A stretch of 38,524 bases of DNA from Butyrivibrio sp. (lineage in GTDB: Bacteria; Bacillota; Clostridia; Lachnospirales; Lachnospiraceae). The DNA lies in contig JAGAAO010000020.1 of the NCBI GenBank assembly GCA_017615275.1, positions 1 to 38,524 of the forward strand. Direction: 5' to 3'. The position numbers and the translations under genes were made by a program. Below, one piece after another: positions 22,489-31,319 of this stretch (positions are counted from its first letter, which is position 1; every line of letters starts with the position of its first letter). The notes under the pieces are model-generated. The model had not been told where the DNA came from and did not search any database. It worked only from the letters and a program-made list of their open reading frames with translations.

Positions 22489-22517
22489 ATTTTATTTTAA
22501 ATACAGTTTTTCGTCAA
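22489..22517 (-). promoter_or_regulatory. Sigma-A-type promoter of the XRE membrane-regulator gene
   Basis: On the minus strand TTGACG (22512-22517), a 17-nt spacer and TAAAAT (22489-22494). The leader to the ATG at 22382 is about 100 nt and contains no structure I can name. Confidence 0.6.
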
Positions 22518-22553
22518 AGTTTTTTCAAAAAGATGTTATCTTCCATTCCGTTC

Positions 22554-23252
22554 CTATTTTGAAAAATCATAAGTTACCGCCTCTACTCCGAGTATATCGC
22601 AGGGAAACTCGTATATGTTGTAATTTCCGTCCGCAAATGCGGTTCCGTTCTCTATTTTCAGTGATTCCTCATAATCTTTTGGTAAATACTCTTTGGGAAT
22701 CTTTTTCAAATCTGAGCGATTGGTCTTAAATGCGGTATAGATATAGGCAATGGTGTTATCACCAAGATCCATGGCGTATTCGTACGACATGTCGCTGTGA
22801 TCTATCACCATATAAACAGGATGCGAGAATCTGTCCGAGTCATCGTAGATCACCTCATGATGCTGTCCTTCGTAATCTTTCGAGATATTTTTTAACCTGG
22901 AAATCTCAGAATTGTAATCCGCCTCAGAATAAGCACATCTTAAGTATGTTTCGCACGTGGGCTCATCCCAGGTATCCTGATACCAGAAATAGAACTCCGG
23001 CTGCCCGCCTTGTTCAAACGCACTCGCGGGAACAGTCTTAGGAAAAGTGAAAAAACCCGTTTTTACACTTCCATGCTCAAGAGTCATATATTTCTGCATG
23101 GTCTCTTCATATTTTGCAACATCCTTGGTCACCTTAGGCGGTCCTCCAAAAAATAACATCATTATAAAGATAAATATCACTGCTATAACAGTGATCGAGC
23201 CAACAATCAGACCACCGATTATTCCAATCACGATCTTACTTTTCTTTTTCAT
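22554..23252 (-). CDS. Membrane-anchored protein of unknown function in the ECF sigma operon
   Basis: 232 residues. A basic start (MKKKSKIV) and one TM (about 7-35) anchor an external domain of about 195 residues. That domain is rich in Tyr, Asp and Glu, with motifs FYFWYQDTWDEPTCETYLRC and SHPVYMVIDHSDMSYEYAMD. I do not recognise the family. It is the last gene of the sigma factor operon, 10 bp after the second zinc-finger gene, so it is probably expressed with the sigma factor and may take part in sensing or in the output. Confidence 0.7.
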   Translation of the reverse strand: MKKKSKIVIGIIGGLIVGSITVIAVIFIFIMMLFFGGPPKVTKDVAKYEETMQKYMTLEHGSVKTGFFTFPKTVPASAFEQGGQPEFYFWYQDTWDEPTCETYLRCAYSEADYNSEISRLKNISKDYEGQHHEVIYDDSDRFSHPVYMVIDHSDMSYEYAMDLGDNTIAYIYTAFKTNRSDLKKIPKEYLPKDYEESLKIENGTAFADGNYNIYEFPCDILGVEAVTYDFSK

Positions 23253-23262
23253 TTTTGCCCCC

Positions 23263-23577
23263 TTACCCGTTTATATGTGCCATCACAACAACATAGAGAA
23301 TAAATCCTAAGAACAAAAGAATCGGTATTGCCGCTCCTATAGCCATTCCGATGAAATAATGCTTGGCACTTTTAAGCCGCTTAATGAACTGTTCTCCTTT
23401 TTTCCCAGAACTTAGTTCTTCATCTATATTCTGCTGCCGATGCTCTTCCAGCTTTTTGCGGCATGAAGCACATTCTTCAAGATGAATTTTCACCGCTTCG
23501 TTAACGGACTCTGATAATATGCCGTCGATATATGACGGGAGCAAATCTTTAATTATTCCGCATGGTATCTTATTCAT
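23263..23577 (-). CDS. Zinc-finger anti-sigma-like protein (second)
   Basis: 104 residues from MNKIPCGIIKDLLPSYIDG. A zf-HC2-type motif HLEECASCRKKLEEH (about 30-45) has the His-x3-Cys-x2-Cys ligands of ZAS anti-sigma domains. One TM lies at about 78-100 and the protein ends a few residues later, so the external part is only a stub. The ATG overlaps the stop of the gene before it (ATGA). It is similar in plan to that neighbour, giving the operon two single-TM zinc-finger proteins. Either may hold the sigma factor at the membrane. Confidence 0.8.
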   Translation of the reverse strand: MNKIPCGIIKDLLPSYIDGILSESVNEAVKIHLEECASCRKKLEEHRQQNIDEELSSGKKGEQFIKRLKSAKHYFIGMAIGAAIPILLFLGFILYVVVMAHING

Positions 23578-23870
23578 AGCATAACTCCATTGATCATAAT
23601 ATACGCATAGATGATTAGTGCCACTACCACGAACGCCCAATATGCCAATACAACAAGCGCCATCTTGGAAACAGGACTGAGCCTTAGTTTTTTCTTTTTC
23701 TGTGAAGATTCTACAGTAGGTATTTCCCGCGCCATAGCATCATACATTTCTCTGCACTCATCGCAGGACTTGATATGATCTTCCACAAACTTTCTGGTAT
23801 CGTCACAGCATTTTTTATCCATATATATTGGAAGAAGATCCGCTATAAGGTCACATTCAAATTTATTCAT
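23574..23870 (-). CDS. Zinc-finger anti-sigma factor (first)
   Basis: 98 residues. The N-terminal domain has CDLIADLLPIYMD and the zinc motif HIKSCDECREMYD (about 30-42), as in ZAS-type anti-sigma factors, followed by a basic linker and one TM at about 70-94. It overlaps the end of the sigma factor gene by 8 nt and starts the usual sigma/anti-sigma pair. There is no periplasmic sensor domain. It should bind the ECF sigma factor on the inner face of the membrane until a signal releases it. Confidence 0.85.
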   Translation of the reverse strand: MNKFECDLIADLLPIYMDKKCCDDTRKFVEDHIKSCDECREMYDAMAREIPTVESSQKKKKLRLSPVSKMALVVLAYWAFVVVALIIYAYIMINGVML

Positions 23871-24354
23871 AGCCGTTCATCTCCTTTCCTATCTTTACTT
23901 TTCCACGATAAAAAGTGACTCTCGCCCAGTTCTCCGTTTTGTTCATGAGCTCGCCTATTTCCTTGAAGGACAGCTCGCCTCGTATCCTATAGAGCACGAC
24001 TTCTTTGGTGACATCGTCCAAAGCTTCTATGCTTTTATACAATGTCTCATTAGCTTCTTTCTTAAGATATGCTTCCTCCATCAGCTCGATGGAAGGTATG
24101 TCCATTGCATCATCAAAAGGTATCTGCTTGAACTTATTATTTTTTTCCAGATACTGCCAAAAAGTGTACTTGGCTATCTTGCAAAGCCAGGTAGAAACTT
24201 TCGCTTCGCCTTTGAAGGTCTTTATGTTCCTAATTGCTCTTAAAAACGTTTCCTGTGTCAGATCTTCAGCGAGGTCTCTGTTTCTGTTTGTAAGTGTGAG
24301 AAGGTAGCCCATAACAAGTGGATAGTACTCTTCGCATATTTTCTTTATGTTCAA
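23863..24354 (-). CDS. ECF-type RNA polymerase sigma factor, TTG start
   Basis: 163 residues from a TTG at 24354 (LNIKKICEEYYPLVMGYLL). Region 2 has AEDLTQETFLRAIRNI and FKGEAKVSTWLCKIAKYTFW, and region 4 has LDDVTKEVVLYRIRGELSFKEIG and NWARVTFYRGK. An AGGAGG site lies 10 nt before the TTG; the open frame reaches upstream to 24495, but that part overlaps the promoter and a terminator. It heads a four-gene operon with two anti-sigma-like proteins and a membrane protein. A self-type promoter is upstream. Confidence 0.9.
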   Translation of the reverse strand: MNIKKICEEYYPLVMGYLLTLTNRNRDLAEDLTQETFLRAIRNIKTFKGEAKVSTWLCKIAKYTFWQYLEKNNKFKQIPFDDAMDIPSIELMEEAYLKKEANETLYKSIEALDDVTKEVVLYRIRGELSFKEIGELMNKTENWARVTFYRGKVKIGKEMNGYE

Positions 24355-24396
24355 GCCGGGGCAACCTCCTTTCCACTTTTTCGATTCTACTGTATT

Positions 24397-24423
24397 AGTC
24401 CGAGTTCTCTTTGATTCGTTACA
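24397..24423 (-). promoter_or_regulatory. ECF-type autoregulated promoter
   Basis: On the minus strand TGTAAC (24418-24423), a 15-nt spacer and CGGACT (24397-24402). TGTAAC with a CG-rich -10 is typical of promoters read by ECF sigma factors, which as a rule activate their own operon. The site is just upstream of the sigma gene. Confidence 0.5.
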
Positions 24424-24454
24424 TGATTTTGGAAAAATATTAGGATAATTTTGC

Positions 24455-24504
24455 AAAAGACCTATGACTTTAGCAATTATGCTTGCGAAAATCATAGGTC
24501 TTTT
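24455..24504 (-). terminator. Terminator of the GT39-like gene
   Basis: A long stem with perfectly paired outer arms (AAAAGACCTATGA / TCATAGGTCTTTT), ending at 24504, and a U tract on either strand. It lies about 20 bp after the stop at 24524 and separates the glycosyltransferase gene from the sigma operon. Confidence 0.85.
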
Positions 24505-24523
24505 ATTTTGTAATCTGCATAAA

Positions 24524-26236
24524 TCATTGTGCAGACAAACAGCTCTTCGGAACGATTACCGAGAAAATGCCGTATTCGTATTCTTCAAACAAAGCATGAT
24601 CAAACAACTTCGCATCTTCGTGATTAACAACATATACCGCGTTCTCATTTGCATTTATCTCAAATTTGTCCGCGCTTGTATAGATGTACTTATCACGGTA
24701 AGGTATTGAATTCTCTTTTTCATCATATTCATAATCTTTGGTTCCGTTGAAATACTGCGGATCGACTCTGTGAGCCACAAGCGTGATGATTTCCGATACC
24801 GCGGCAGTATCAGGACCGTATACATCATCAGTGATATAGTACTTATCCGCATCAAACTCTTTGGCTTTTGCCAATGCATTTGGTAGCGTTCCGGTAATGG
24901 ACATCGAATTGCCAAGATCGTCCAGATATGAATGATGATAAGAATATAAAAGTAGCATACCCAAAGGCAATATCATAACAATCATGCCCAAGTAGATTTT
25001 TCTTTTTCCAGCCAAGGAATTGATTGTAAGGCATATCAGGATCATTCCCAGATAATAAAAGATATTCAGACGCCTGATTTCCGTTACATCCGCCGTTATT
25101 ATACCTATCCACGCAGACATTACCAAGTACGAAAGCAGTATCCACATGTAATCTGTATTTTGCTTCTTTTTCAAAGACACGATCAATATGATAATTCCGA
25201 CGAACATCACCGATGCCATGCAATGAAACATTGTTCCGTAATGCTCAACTGTGTCCCACGGCCATGCGTCAACCTGCATGAAAACATTTTGAAAAAGAGC
25301 TGACACATTGAGGCAGAACTGACCAAATATATTTTCGGACAAAAACAGCACATCCTGCATTCTATGCGATCCGCTCAAAGAAGGTATTGTTAAAGCACCA
25401 ATCTTGATATTCTCTGTAACTCCCATCAAGTTCATCATAACCAAGATGATCATGGGAAGAACCGCCACAATGAAGACGATCACATTAAAGATAAATGTAT
25501 TTATATCGATTTTCTTTTTGCACAAAAAATATAAAAAAAGCATCAGCATAAAGATCTGAACCGAGTACACCGCAACCATATAAGAATAGAGCGTGATTGC
25601 CATTATCAAAGTTCCTATATAGAGAAAGCGTTTTTTCTCAGTTTTTATAAAATGGACAAAAAAGGAGGTTCCGACAATAAACAAATGCGGAAATACATTA
25701 CAGTCAATTCCGTATCTGCTCTGAACAAAGTGCCATGGATTGAAAGCACATACTATCAATGCTACAATCGCCATTCTGTCACCGAGTATATCCCTGACTG
25801 TGAGCGCCAAAAAGGCTGCACCTATTACCGAAAGTATCAGCAACGGCAATCTGATCGCATACATGCTGTACCCGAGAATTTTCATAAATGGAACTATCGA
25901 ATATGTGAAAAAAGCGCTTTGGTGAGTATATCCCCAGGCATACATGTGTGTAGGTAAACTGTTTCCCCAATGATCTGTTCCGTACAACATAAGGCTGTAT
26001 GCATCATATGAACTCATCGCTTCATCGATGTAGTACCATACCGGCTGAATTCCGAAATGGTACAGCCTTATAACCACAAGTCCAAGCATTATCGCTGTGA
26101 ACAGAATGATAAACTCATTCTTTTTCTTATAAGGTTCCTGTAGAGTTAAAGACAAACGATTCTTAAATGCCAAGAATAATACATATATAGCTATAATTCC
26201 AGTTATAAGACTCGTTATGAAATTTACATAGATCAT
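24524..26236 (-). CDS. Multi-pass GT39/ArnT-like glycosyltransferase
   Basis: 570 residues with about 11-12 TMs and a C-terminal soluble domain (about 455-570). The first extracytoplasmic loop has VWYYIDEAMSSYDAYSLMLY then GTDHWGNSLPTH (about 66-97), the acidic catalytic signature of the GT-C (PMT/ArnT) fold. These enzymes use polyprenyl-phosphate sugars as donors on the outer face. The acceptor is unknown. It has its own promoter upstream and a strong terminator downstream. Confidence 0.8.
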   Translation of the reverse strand: MIYVNFITSLITGIIAIYVLFLAFKNRLSLTLQEPYKKKNEFIILFTAIMLGLVVIRLYHFGIQPVWYYIDEAMSSYDAYSLMLYGTDHWGNSLPTHMYAWGYTHQSAFFTYSIVPFMKILGYSMYAIRLPLLILSVIGAAFLALTVRDILGDRMAIVALIVCAFNPWHFVQSRYGIDCNVFPHLFIVGTSFFVHFIKTEKKRFLYIGTLIMAITLYSYMVAVYSVQIFMLMLFLYFLCKKKIDINTFIFNVIVFIVAVLPMIILVMMNLMGVTENIKIGALTIPSLSGSHRMQDVLFLSENIFGQFCLNVSALFQNVFMQVDAWPWDTVEHYGTMFHCMASVMFVGIIILIVSLKKKQNTDYMWILLSYLVMSAWIGIITADVTEIRRLNIFYYLGMILICLTINSLAGKRKIYLGMIVMILPLGMLLLYSYHHSYLDDLGNSMSITGTLPNALAKAKEFDADKYYITDDVYGPDTAAVSEIITLVAHRVDPQYFNGTKDYEYDEKENSIPYRDKYIYTSADKFEINANENAVYVVNHEDAKLFDHALFEEYEYGIFSVIVPKSCLSAQ

Positions 26237-26308
26237 ACCACACGCCCCTCAACTCACTTTTTCATACACTACGCTGTACCATAAGCGGTATCGCGGTAGC
26301 CAAGAGAC

Positions 26309-26336
26309 ATTATATCATGCCGCTTCAAACTCCCAA
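26309..26336 (-). promoter_or_regulatory. Promoter of the GT39-like gene, overlapping a hairpin
   Basis: On the minus strand TTGGGA (26331-26336), a 16-nt spacer and TATAAT (26309-26314). The spacer and -35 lie inside a CCGCTT/AAGCGG hairpin (26320-26341) that has a T run on the plus strand (26342-26346). It is a weak or reverse-oriented terminator for the nadE gene. The hairpin sequence may instead be an operator. Confidence 0.5.
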
Positions 26337-26390
26337 AGCGGTTTTTAATAATGAAAGTGCATATTTGAAGGGCGCTTGGAAAATCCCCTG

Positions 26391-28343
26391 TCAGTCTGCT
26401 TTCTCCAGATCTTCAAGCCACATCGCCACAGACGCATCGCTTGGCATACGCCAGTCTCCTCTTGGCGACAATGTAACCGATCCGACTTTTGGACCATCCG
26501 GAAGACAACTTCTCTTAAACTGCTGTGAGAAGAATCGTTTAAAAAAGTTCTTGGCTGAAGCAACCACTTCGTCATAACCAAGCTCAGGATATGCTTTTAA
26601 AACATACGCGACCGACCGCGCAGGTTCAAATCCGTATCTTAATGTATAGTAAAGGAAAAAGTCGTTAAGGTCGTATTTTCCTATCTTTTCCTCAGTCATC
26701 TGATTGATCTTGCCATCTTTGGTAGGTGTGAGTTCAGGCGTAATTGGCGTTTCACAGATTGATAAAAGCACGTCTTTTAACTCATCATTACCACACATGT
26801 ATGCGTAAGAACTACATATGAATTTGACCAAGGTCTTGGGAACCGAAGCATTAACCGCATACATGGACATGTGATCTCCGTTGTAAGTACACCATCCAAG
26901 AGCAAGCTCCGAAAGATCCCCTGTTCCTACCACAAGTCCGTTTTTCATATTTGCGGCATCCATCAGGATATAGGTTCTCATTCTTGCCTGTGCGTTCTCA
27001 TAAGTAACATCACCTTCACCCTGATAAGCATCTCCGTGCCCAAGCTGATTCAGATGAAGCTTAACGCCCTCTTCTATCGGAACTTCATGGATTTCGTCCG
27101 CCATAAGTTCCATCATTTTAGTTGCATTGCCATATGTCACTTCCGACGTATTTCCGCGACTTGGCATGGTATAAGCAATGATCTTTATTTCGGGAATTAT
27201 CTTTTTTGCCTCATAACAAACGATGAGCGCAAGCGTAGAATCAAGTCCTCCCGATACACCAATTACAAGATTGTTTATTCCTGTAGAGCGAACCCTTGTA
27301 GCAAGCCCGTTTGCCTGAATCTGAAGTATCCTGCTGCATCTGGCGTTCCTTGTAGCGTCATCTGCGGGGACAAAGGGATTTCTCGCAATCGGATAGTCAT
27401 ATTGCTTAAGAATCTCCGCCATTTGGGCAATACTAGCTTCACCCGAGCAAATAGCATTTATATGGACAAAGAGCCTGCGATACTCCGAGGCACCGCTGTT
27501 ACTGAAGGTGTTTTGGCGCCTTCTGTCATGCATGATACTTCCGACATCAACAAATGCTTTTTCCACATGAGGATATTCGGGGAAAATCGATTCTTTGAAT
27601 ATGCTACCGCTCTGAGCGATGATTGAATGTCCCGAAAAAACCATATCTGTACTGCTCTCACAAGTTCCGGAAGCAGCATAGATATACGCACAGTAGCAGG
27701 CACCGCTCTGCTGCGCCACCAGCTGTTTGCGGTACTCTTGTTTCCCTATAAGTTCATCCGAAGCAGAAAGATTGGCAATTATATTCGCTCCCGCCAAAGC
27801 CGCATGTGTACTTGGCTTATCGGGAATCCAGAGATCCTCACAGATTTCTACACCGAGAACTGCCCCTGAATATGGATCTTCTGCCAATATATCGGTTCCA
27901 AATGGGATTTCTTTGCCGTTTATTGTGACAGTCTCACCTTTTATATCGCGTCCTGCTGCAAACCAACGTCCCTCGTAAAACTCTGAATAATTCGGAATGT
28001 ATGTTTTCGGGATAAGCCCCACTACGCTTCCGCCCGAAATGACAGCCGCACAGTTATACAGATTGTTTCCAAAGCGTATCGGAAGCCCCACAGTTACTGC
28101 ATTGGCTGATTTCTCAGTTTCTTTTGCTATGCGTAAAAGAGCTTCTTCCGACTTCTGCAACAACAGATCGCTTAGAAAGAGATCTGCGCATGTATATCCT
28201 GTTAAAGAAAGCTCCGGGAATACGATGACCCCGCAGTCCGAAAGCTCTCCTATTGCCGCAATAATTTCATTTGTATTGTAGGTCACATCGCCCACCTTGA
28301 GCTTGGGTACCACTGCTGCGATCTGAATAATATTGTTCTTCAT
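26391..28343 (-). CDS. nadE: Glutamine-dependent NAD(+) synthetase
   Basis: 650 residues. An N-terminal nitrilase domain (1-270) supplies ammonia from glutamine with triad Glu44 (FPELSLTGYTC), Lys in IPKTYIPNYSE and Cys in EICEDLW. The NAD synthase domain (about 330-640) has the PP-loop VSGGLDSTLAL, GTGDLSELALGWCTYNGDHM and the C-terminal KRSCLPDGPKVGSV. It catalyses the last step of NAD synthesis from nicotinic acid adenine dinucleotide. Full length for the family. An AGGAG site lies 8 nt before the ATG. Nothing else of NAD synthesis is nearby. Confidence 0.97.
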   Translation of the reverse strand: MKNNIIQIAAVVPKLKVGDVTYNTNEIIAAIGELSDCGVIVFPELSLTGYTCADLFLSDLLLQKSEEALLRIAKETEKSANAVTVGLPIRFGNNLYNCAAVISGGSVVGLIPKTYIPNYSEFYEGRWFAAGRDIKGETVTINGKEIPFGTDILAEDPYSGAVLGVEICEDLWIPDKPSTHAALAGANIIANLSASDELIGKQEYRKQLVAQQSGACYCAYIYAASGTCESSTDMVFSGHSIIAQSGSIFKESIFPEYPHVEKAFVDVGSIMHDRRRQNTFSNSGASEYRRLFVHINAICSGEASIAQMAEILKQYDYPIARNPFVPADDATRNARCSRILQIQANGLATRVRSTGINNLVIGVSGGLDSTLALIVCYEAKKIIPEIKIIAYTMPSRGNTSEVTYGNATKMMELMADEIHEVPIEEGVKLHLNQLGHGDAYQGEGDVTYENAQARMRTYILMDAANMKNGLVVGTGDLSELALGWCTYNGDHMSMYAVNASVPKTLVKFICSSYAYMCGNDELKDVLLSICETPITPELTPTKDGKINQMTEEKIGKYDLNDFFLYYTLRYGFEPARSVAYVLKAYPELGYDEVVASAKNFFKRFFSQQFKRSCLPDGPKVGSVTLSPRGDWRMPSDASVAMWLEDLEKAD

Positions 28344-28379
28344 GATAATACTCCTATAAAAAACTCATAAAACAAAATA

Positions 28380-28412
28380 GGCAAAGATGCCTCGAAGTCT
28401 AGCACCTTTGCC
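28380..28412 (-). terminator. Terminator of the histidinol-phosphatase gene
   Basis: Arms GGCAAAGATGC (28380-28390) and GCACCTTTGCC (28402-28412) pair with one A-C mismatch around an 11-nt loop. On the minus strand they are followed by TATTTTGTTTT. It lies 50 bp after the gene ending at 28463 and before nadE. Confidence 0.8.
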
Positions 28413-28462
28413 TTATCTTCATATATATTATCACATTACAAAAAAATCTCAAACATACCGCA

Positions 28463-29299
28463 TCACTTAAGCCCAACCTGCTCCCACATTCCTTTTTTCG
28501 GATTATGGCTAAGACACATAACATGGTCATATCCCAGAGACAAAAGAATCTCTTCCGCCTGACCGTAAGCCGCATCAAGAAATCTTGCATCGTGGCAATC
28601 CGAGTTAATGATCACTTCTCCGCCCCAGTTCTTCCACTCTTTTAACAGGAACGCCGAAGGATATGGATCTGACATATATCCTCGCGCTATGCCACCTGTG
28701 TTAACTTCAAGCAAAGCTCCCGTTTCACACATATCCCGCAAAGCATCAAGTGCTGCTGTGCGATACTCAGAATTCTCTTCATCATACATATGAAGTCTAC
28801 TGTTGTTGTACCTGACAAGATCGTAATGCCCTATTATATCCGCCTTTATTTCAAGTACATAATCACGAACCAGAGAAAAATACTGCTTTGCCATTTTTAT
28901 CCCATCACCATCGCAATATTTTTCAACATAATTCTTCATCTTTTCGGCTGAACCATCTATAGGAATGTAGTCCTCATCAGGTGTATTAAAATAGTGCACA
29001 GATGCAATATAATACTCGTAATCTATCATCTCGGCACAGCTCAGCATATCTCTCTCAGTTCCCAGATAGATTGCCATCCTGTCTGCGTATTCTTCCTTTA
29101 TACGGAGCACTTCTTTTTTATATTCATTCTCACGTTCCGGAGCTATGCAACATCTCGGGTCAAATGTCTGCGGTGCGTGGGAAGAAAAACCAAGTGAAAC
29201 AAATCCCTTTTCATACGCTGCACGTGCCATATCAAGTACTGTATTTTTTCCGTCGCAAAATGTGCTATGCACATGTGCAGAAGATAATGTATGTATCAT
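28463..29299 (-). CDS. PHP-family histidinol-phosphatase
   Basis: 278 residues from MIHTLSSAHVHST. HVHSTFCDG (9-17), GFSSHAP, IASVHYF, IGHYDLVRYN and NSDCHD are the metal-binding motifs of PHP histidinol-phosphate phosphatases (HisK/HisJ type), which dephosphorylate histidinol phosphate in histidine synthesis. No his genes are nearby. The ATG at 29299 follows AAAGGA by 5 nt and starts 10 bp after the XRE gene; the longer open frame from 29350 overlaps that gene. Other phosphate esters could be the true substrate. Confidence 0.85.
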   Translation of the reverse strand: MIHTLSSAHVHSTFCDGKNTVLDMARAAYEKGFVSLGFSSHAPQTFDPRCCIAPERENEYKKEVLRIKEEYADRMAIYLGTERDMLSCAEMIDYEYYIASVHYFNTPDEDYIPIDGSAEKMKNYVEKYCDGDGIKMAKQYFSLVRDYVLEIKADIIGHYDLVRYNNSRLHMYDEENSEYRTAALDALRDMCETGALLEVNTGGIARGYMSDPYPSAFLLKEWKNWGGEVIINSDCHDARFLDAAYGQAEEILLSLGYDHVMCLSHNPKKGMWEQVGLK

Positions 29300-29309
29300 A
29301 TAATTCCTT

Positions 29310-29753
29310 TCACTCTCCCAATTCCTCCAAGTCCTCTTCAGAAATTTCAATCGTTTCGACTTGAGTAGTGGAAGTAGTAGTTATATTGTTAAATACATAA
29401 AATGAAACTACCATCAGCAATATGTAAATACCCAAAATCACTGCTACACTTATTCCCAGTATTTTCCAGATTTTTTTACTGCGTCTGTTCTTAATTGCAA
29501 GTTGCTCGCTGATCTTTGCAAGCTGTTCTGCGACAGCATTCTTAGAACTCTCATCTTCGATTTTTTCGCCAAGCAACGCGCTCACATCAGTATCCAATAT
29601 TTCCGCGATCACACAGAGAATGTCTGCATCCGGCACCGACAATCCTTTTTCCCATTTGCTGACAGTCTGCCTTACAACATTTAATTTAATCGCGAGTTCT
29701 TCCTGAGTATATCCTTTTTCTTTTCTAAGTGCCTTTAAGTTTTCACTGAACAT
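29310..29753 (-). CDS. XRE-family regulator with one C-terminal membrane segment
   Basis: 147 residues. Residues 1-62 are an XRE helix-turn-helix (LKALRKEKGYTQEELAIKLN, VVRQTVSKWEKGLSVPD). A helical linker (70-95) leads to a TM at about 97-118 and a short Thr- and Glu-rich external tail. Proteins of this type are frequent in Clostridia and may sense signals at the membrane. The PHP gene starts 10 bp after its stop, so the two are probably co-transcribed. The ATG is the first codon of a standard XRE start. Confidence 0.88.
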   Translation of the reverse strand: MFSENLKALRKEKGYTQEELAIKLNVVRQTVSKWEKGLSVPDADILCVIAEILDTDVSALLGEKIEDESSKNAVAEQLAKISEQLAIKNRRSKKIWKILGISVAVILGIYILLMVVSFYVFNNITTTSTTQVETIEISEEDLEELGE

Positions 29754-29832
29754 ATTTATATCCTCCCATTGTTTACCTATCTACTGATTTTAAGCCTTAC
29801 ATAAATATGCCTGTTGCATCAAGCAACGCAAA

Positions 29833-30480
29833 CTAACATTGCGGCCGGCACGCTCTGTCTGCCACTTCCGGTAACTTATCAATACTTGATATTGAATACT
29901 TACATTCCCCAACATCGCCGAACCCATATTCTGCATAAACAAATTCTATTCCTGCTTGACCGGCTGCATTCAAGTCTCCCATCGTATCGCCGATGTACAT
30001 CGCCTCATCAAGAGCATTCCTGTCGAAGACCATTCGGATATTTTCGCCTTTGCTTTTCTTCGTTCTGCCCGACATCTCTACATCGTCGAAAAACTCACGC
30101 ATATCATGGTAATCGAGAAAAGCATTCAGATATCCTTCCTGACAATTACTTACAATGTACAGATGATAGTTCTTTTTAAGAGCTGCCAGCGTTTCCCGAA
30201 GATTAGGATATAGCGTTCCTCCGTTTGCTCTCAGATACACCTGCTCTTCATCGCAACATTCTTCAACAATACTGAGGCGCTTTGCTTTTTCAACATCGGG
30301 AAGTAACAGCGCCGCTATCTCATCAATATTTTTTCCGAAAAAAGAGTTCATCTCTTTGGTCGTTATCTGCTTCCCAAGTTCCGCATGTCTTGCAAGCGCT
30401 ATATTCCACGCAGGAACCACCTGCTCTGACGAATCCCACAATGTACCGTCCAAGTCAAAAATGATAGCTCTTTTAGTCAA
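29833..30480 (-). CDS. HAD-family phosphatase (phosphoglycolate-phosphatase-like), TTG start
   Basis: 215 residues. Motif I is FDLDGTLWDS (9-18), motif II lies in LYIVSNCQEG, motif III is the Lys in RTKKSKGENIR and motif IV is IGDTMGDLNAA. The cap is helical and placed between motifs I and II, as in the PGP/Gph group. The start is a TTG that overlaps the stop of the MFS remnant (TTGA) and has GGGGGA about 10 nt upstream inside it, so translation was once coupled. The substrate is unknown. Confidence 0.85.
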   Translation of the reverse strand: MTKRAIIFDLDGTLWDSSEQVVPAWNIALARHAELGKQITTKEMNSFFGKNIDEIAALLLPDVEKAKRLSIVEECCDEEQVYLRANGGTLYPNLRETLAALKKNYHLYIVSNCQEGYLNAFLDYHDMREFFDDVEMSGRTKKSKGENIRMVFDRNALDEAMYIGDTMGDLNAAGQAGIEFVYAEYGFGDVGECKYSISSIDKLPEVADRACRPQC

Positions 30481-31211
30481 GATTTTTTGTCCCCCTTTTC
30501 AAGTTTGCGAATACTTCCGATGCAAAGAATTAATACCGATGTCATGGCAAGGCACACTCCTGAGATCCGTATCACAATGGCAGATCCTCTTCCGACTCCA
30601 AGCCCGGTTGTAATTCCTACTGTATCTGCAGCAAAACCGGATACAGCGTACGCTACAATATATCCAATCTGTGACAGAAAGCCGATAAGTCCCCAGGCGT
30701 GTCCCTGTGCCTCATCTGCAATGTTTGTCCGAAGCAGATAGTCAATGCAGTTGTTCGCAACAGGAAGCATCGCAAAAAACATAAATCCCAAACAACATAT
30801 TATGCCAATACTTTCATTCATTCCAAATGCGAACATAAATATCCCAGCCAACATCAGCGATATACCAAGTGCAGCCGCGAAATGTCTTTTGATCCCTCTT
30901 ATACCAAGTATCATGCCGCTTGTCAACATTCCACAAGCGCAGACAGTCTCGGCAATACCGAGGGTCTTAGCATCAGCAAAAGATAGAATGAGTGGCTCTG
31001 CAAGTATCTGGAAGACGCCCATAAAAAGTGTCACTACCGAAGATATCGCAATGACCGGCGCGAAAAGGTATCTCGCACTTCCCGCAAGCGAGACAAGTCC
31101 GCTTGCTTTCGAATACTCTTTTTCCGTAAGAAGGTCAGTTATAGTTGCGCGAAATGCGGGCTCGAGAAGTGCTGAAAATACAGCGCTCACAAAAACTCCG
31201 ACATATATCTG
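30477..31211 (-). pseudogene. Decayed major facilitator transporter (5' truncated and internally deleted)
   Basis: About 240 residues remain of a protein normally near 400. The visible frame starts IYVGVFVSAVFSALLEPAFR with a stop just before it, so the first three or four TMs are gone. FRATITDLLTEKEYSKASGL and GSARYLFAPV are typical of this MFS group. Directly after YLFAPVIAI comes VVTLFMGVFQILAEP, whereas relatives have a further stretch of about 80 residues in between. The C-terminal six-helix half is otherwise intact (TNIADEAQGHAWGLIGFLSQ). Two separate deletions are therefore inferred. The gene used to be coupled to the HAD phosphatase downstream. Confidence 0.75.
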
Positions 31212-31271
31212 TCAAAGAGATGTCAAGAATTTTTCGACTTATAGTCGATTTTATTTCGAAGCAAAAGAAAA

Positions 31272-31298
31272 GCCTCAGAAACTGTAGGTTTCTAAGAC
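31272..31298 (-). terminator. Terminator of the MmcQ-MGMT gene
   Basis: GTCTTAGAAAC and GTTTCTGAGGC pair on the minus strand with two G-U pairs around a 5-nt loop, followed by TTTTCTTTTG. It lies 22 bp after the gene ending at 31320 and before the MFS remnant. Confidence 0.8.
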
Positions 31299-31319
31299 TT
31301 TTTATTATCAAATGTCATT

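Noticed and set aside
26871-27626. Plus-strand open frame of 251 codons
   Set aside because: It lies wholly opposite the nadE gene, has no family likeness and no ribosome site; an antisense shadow.
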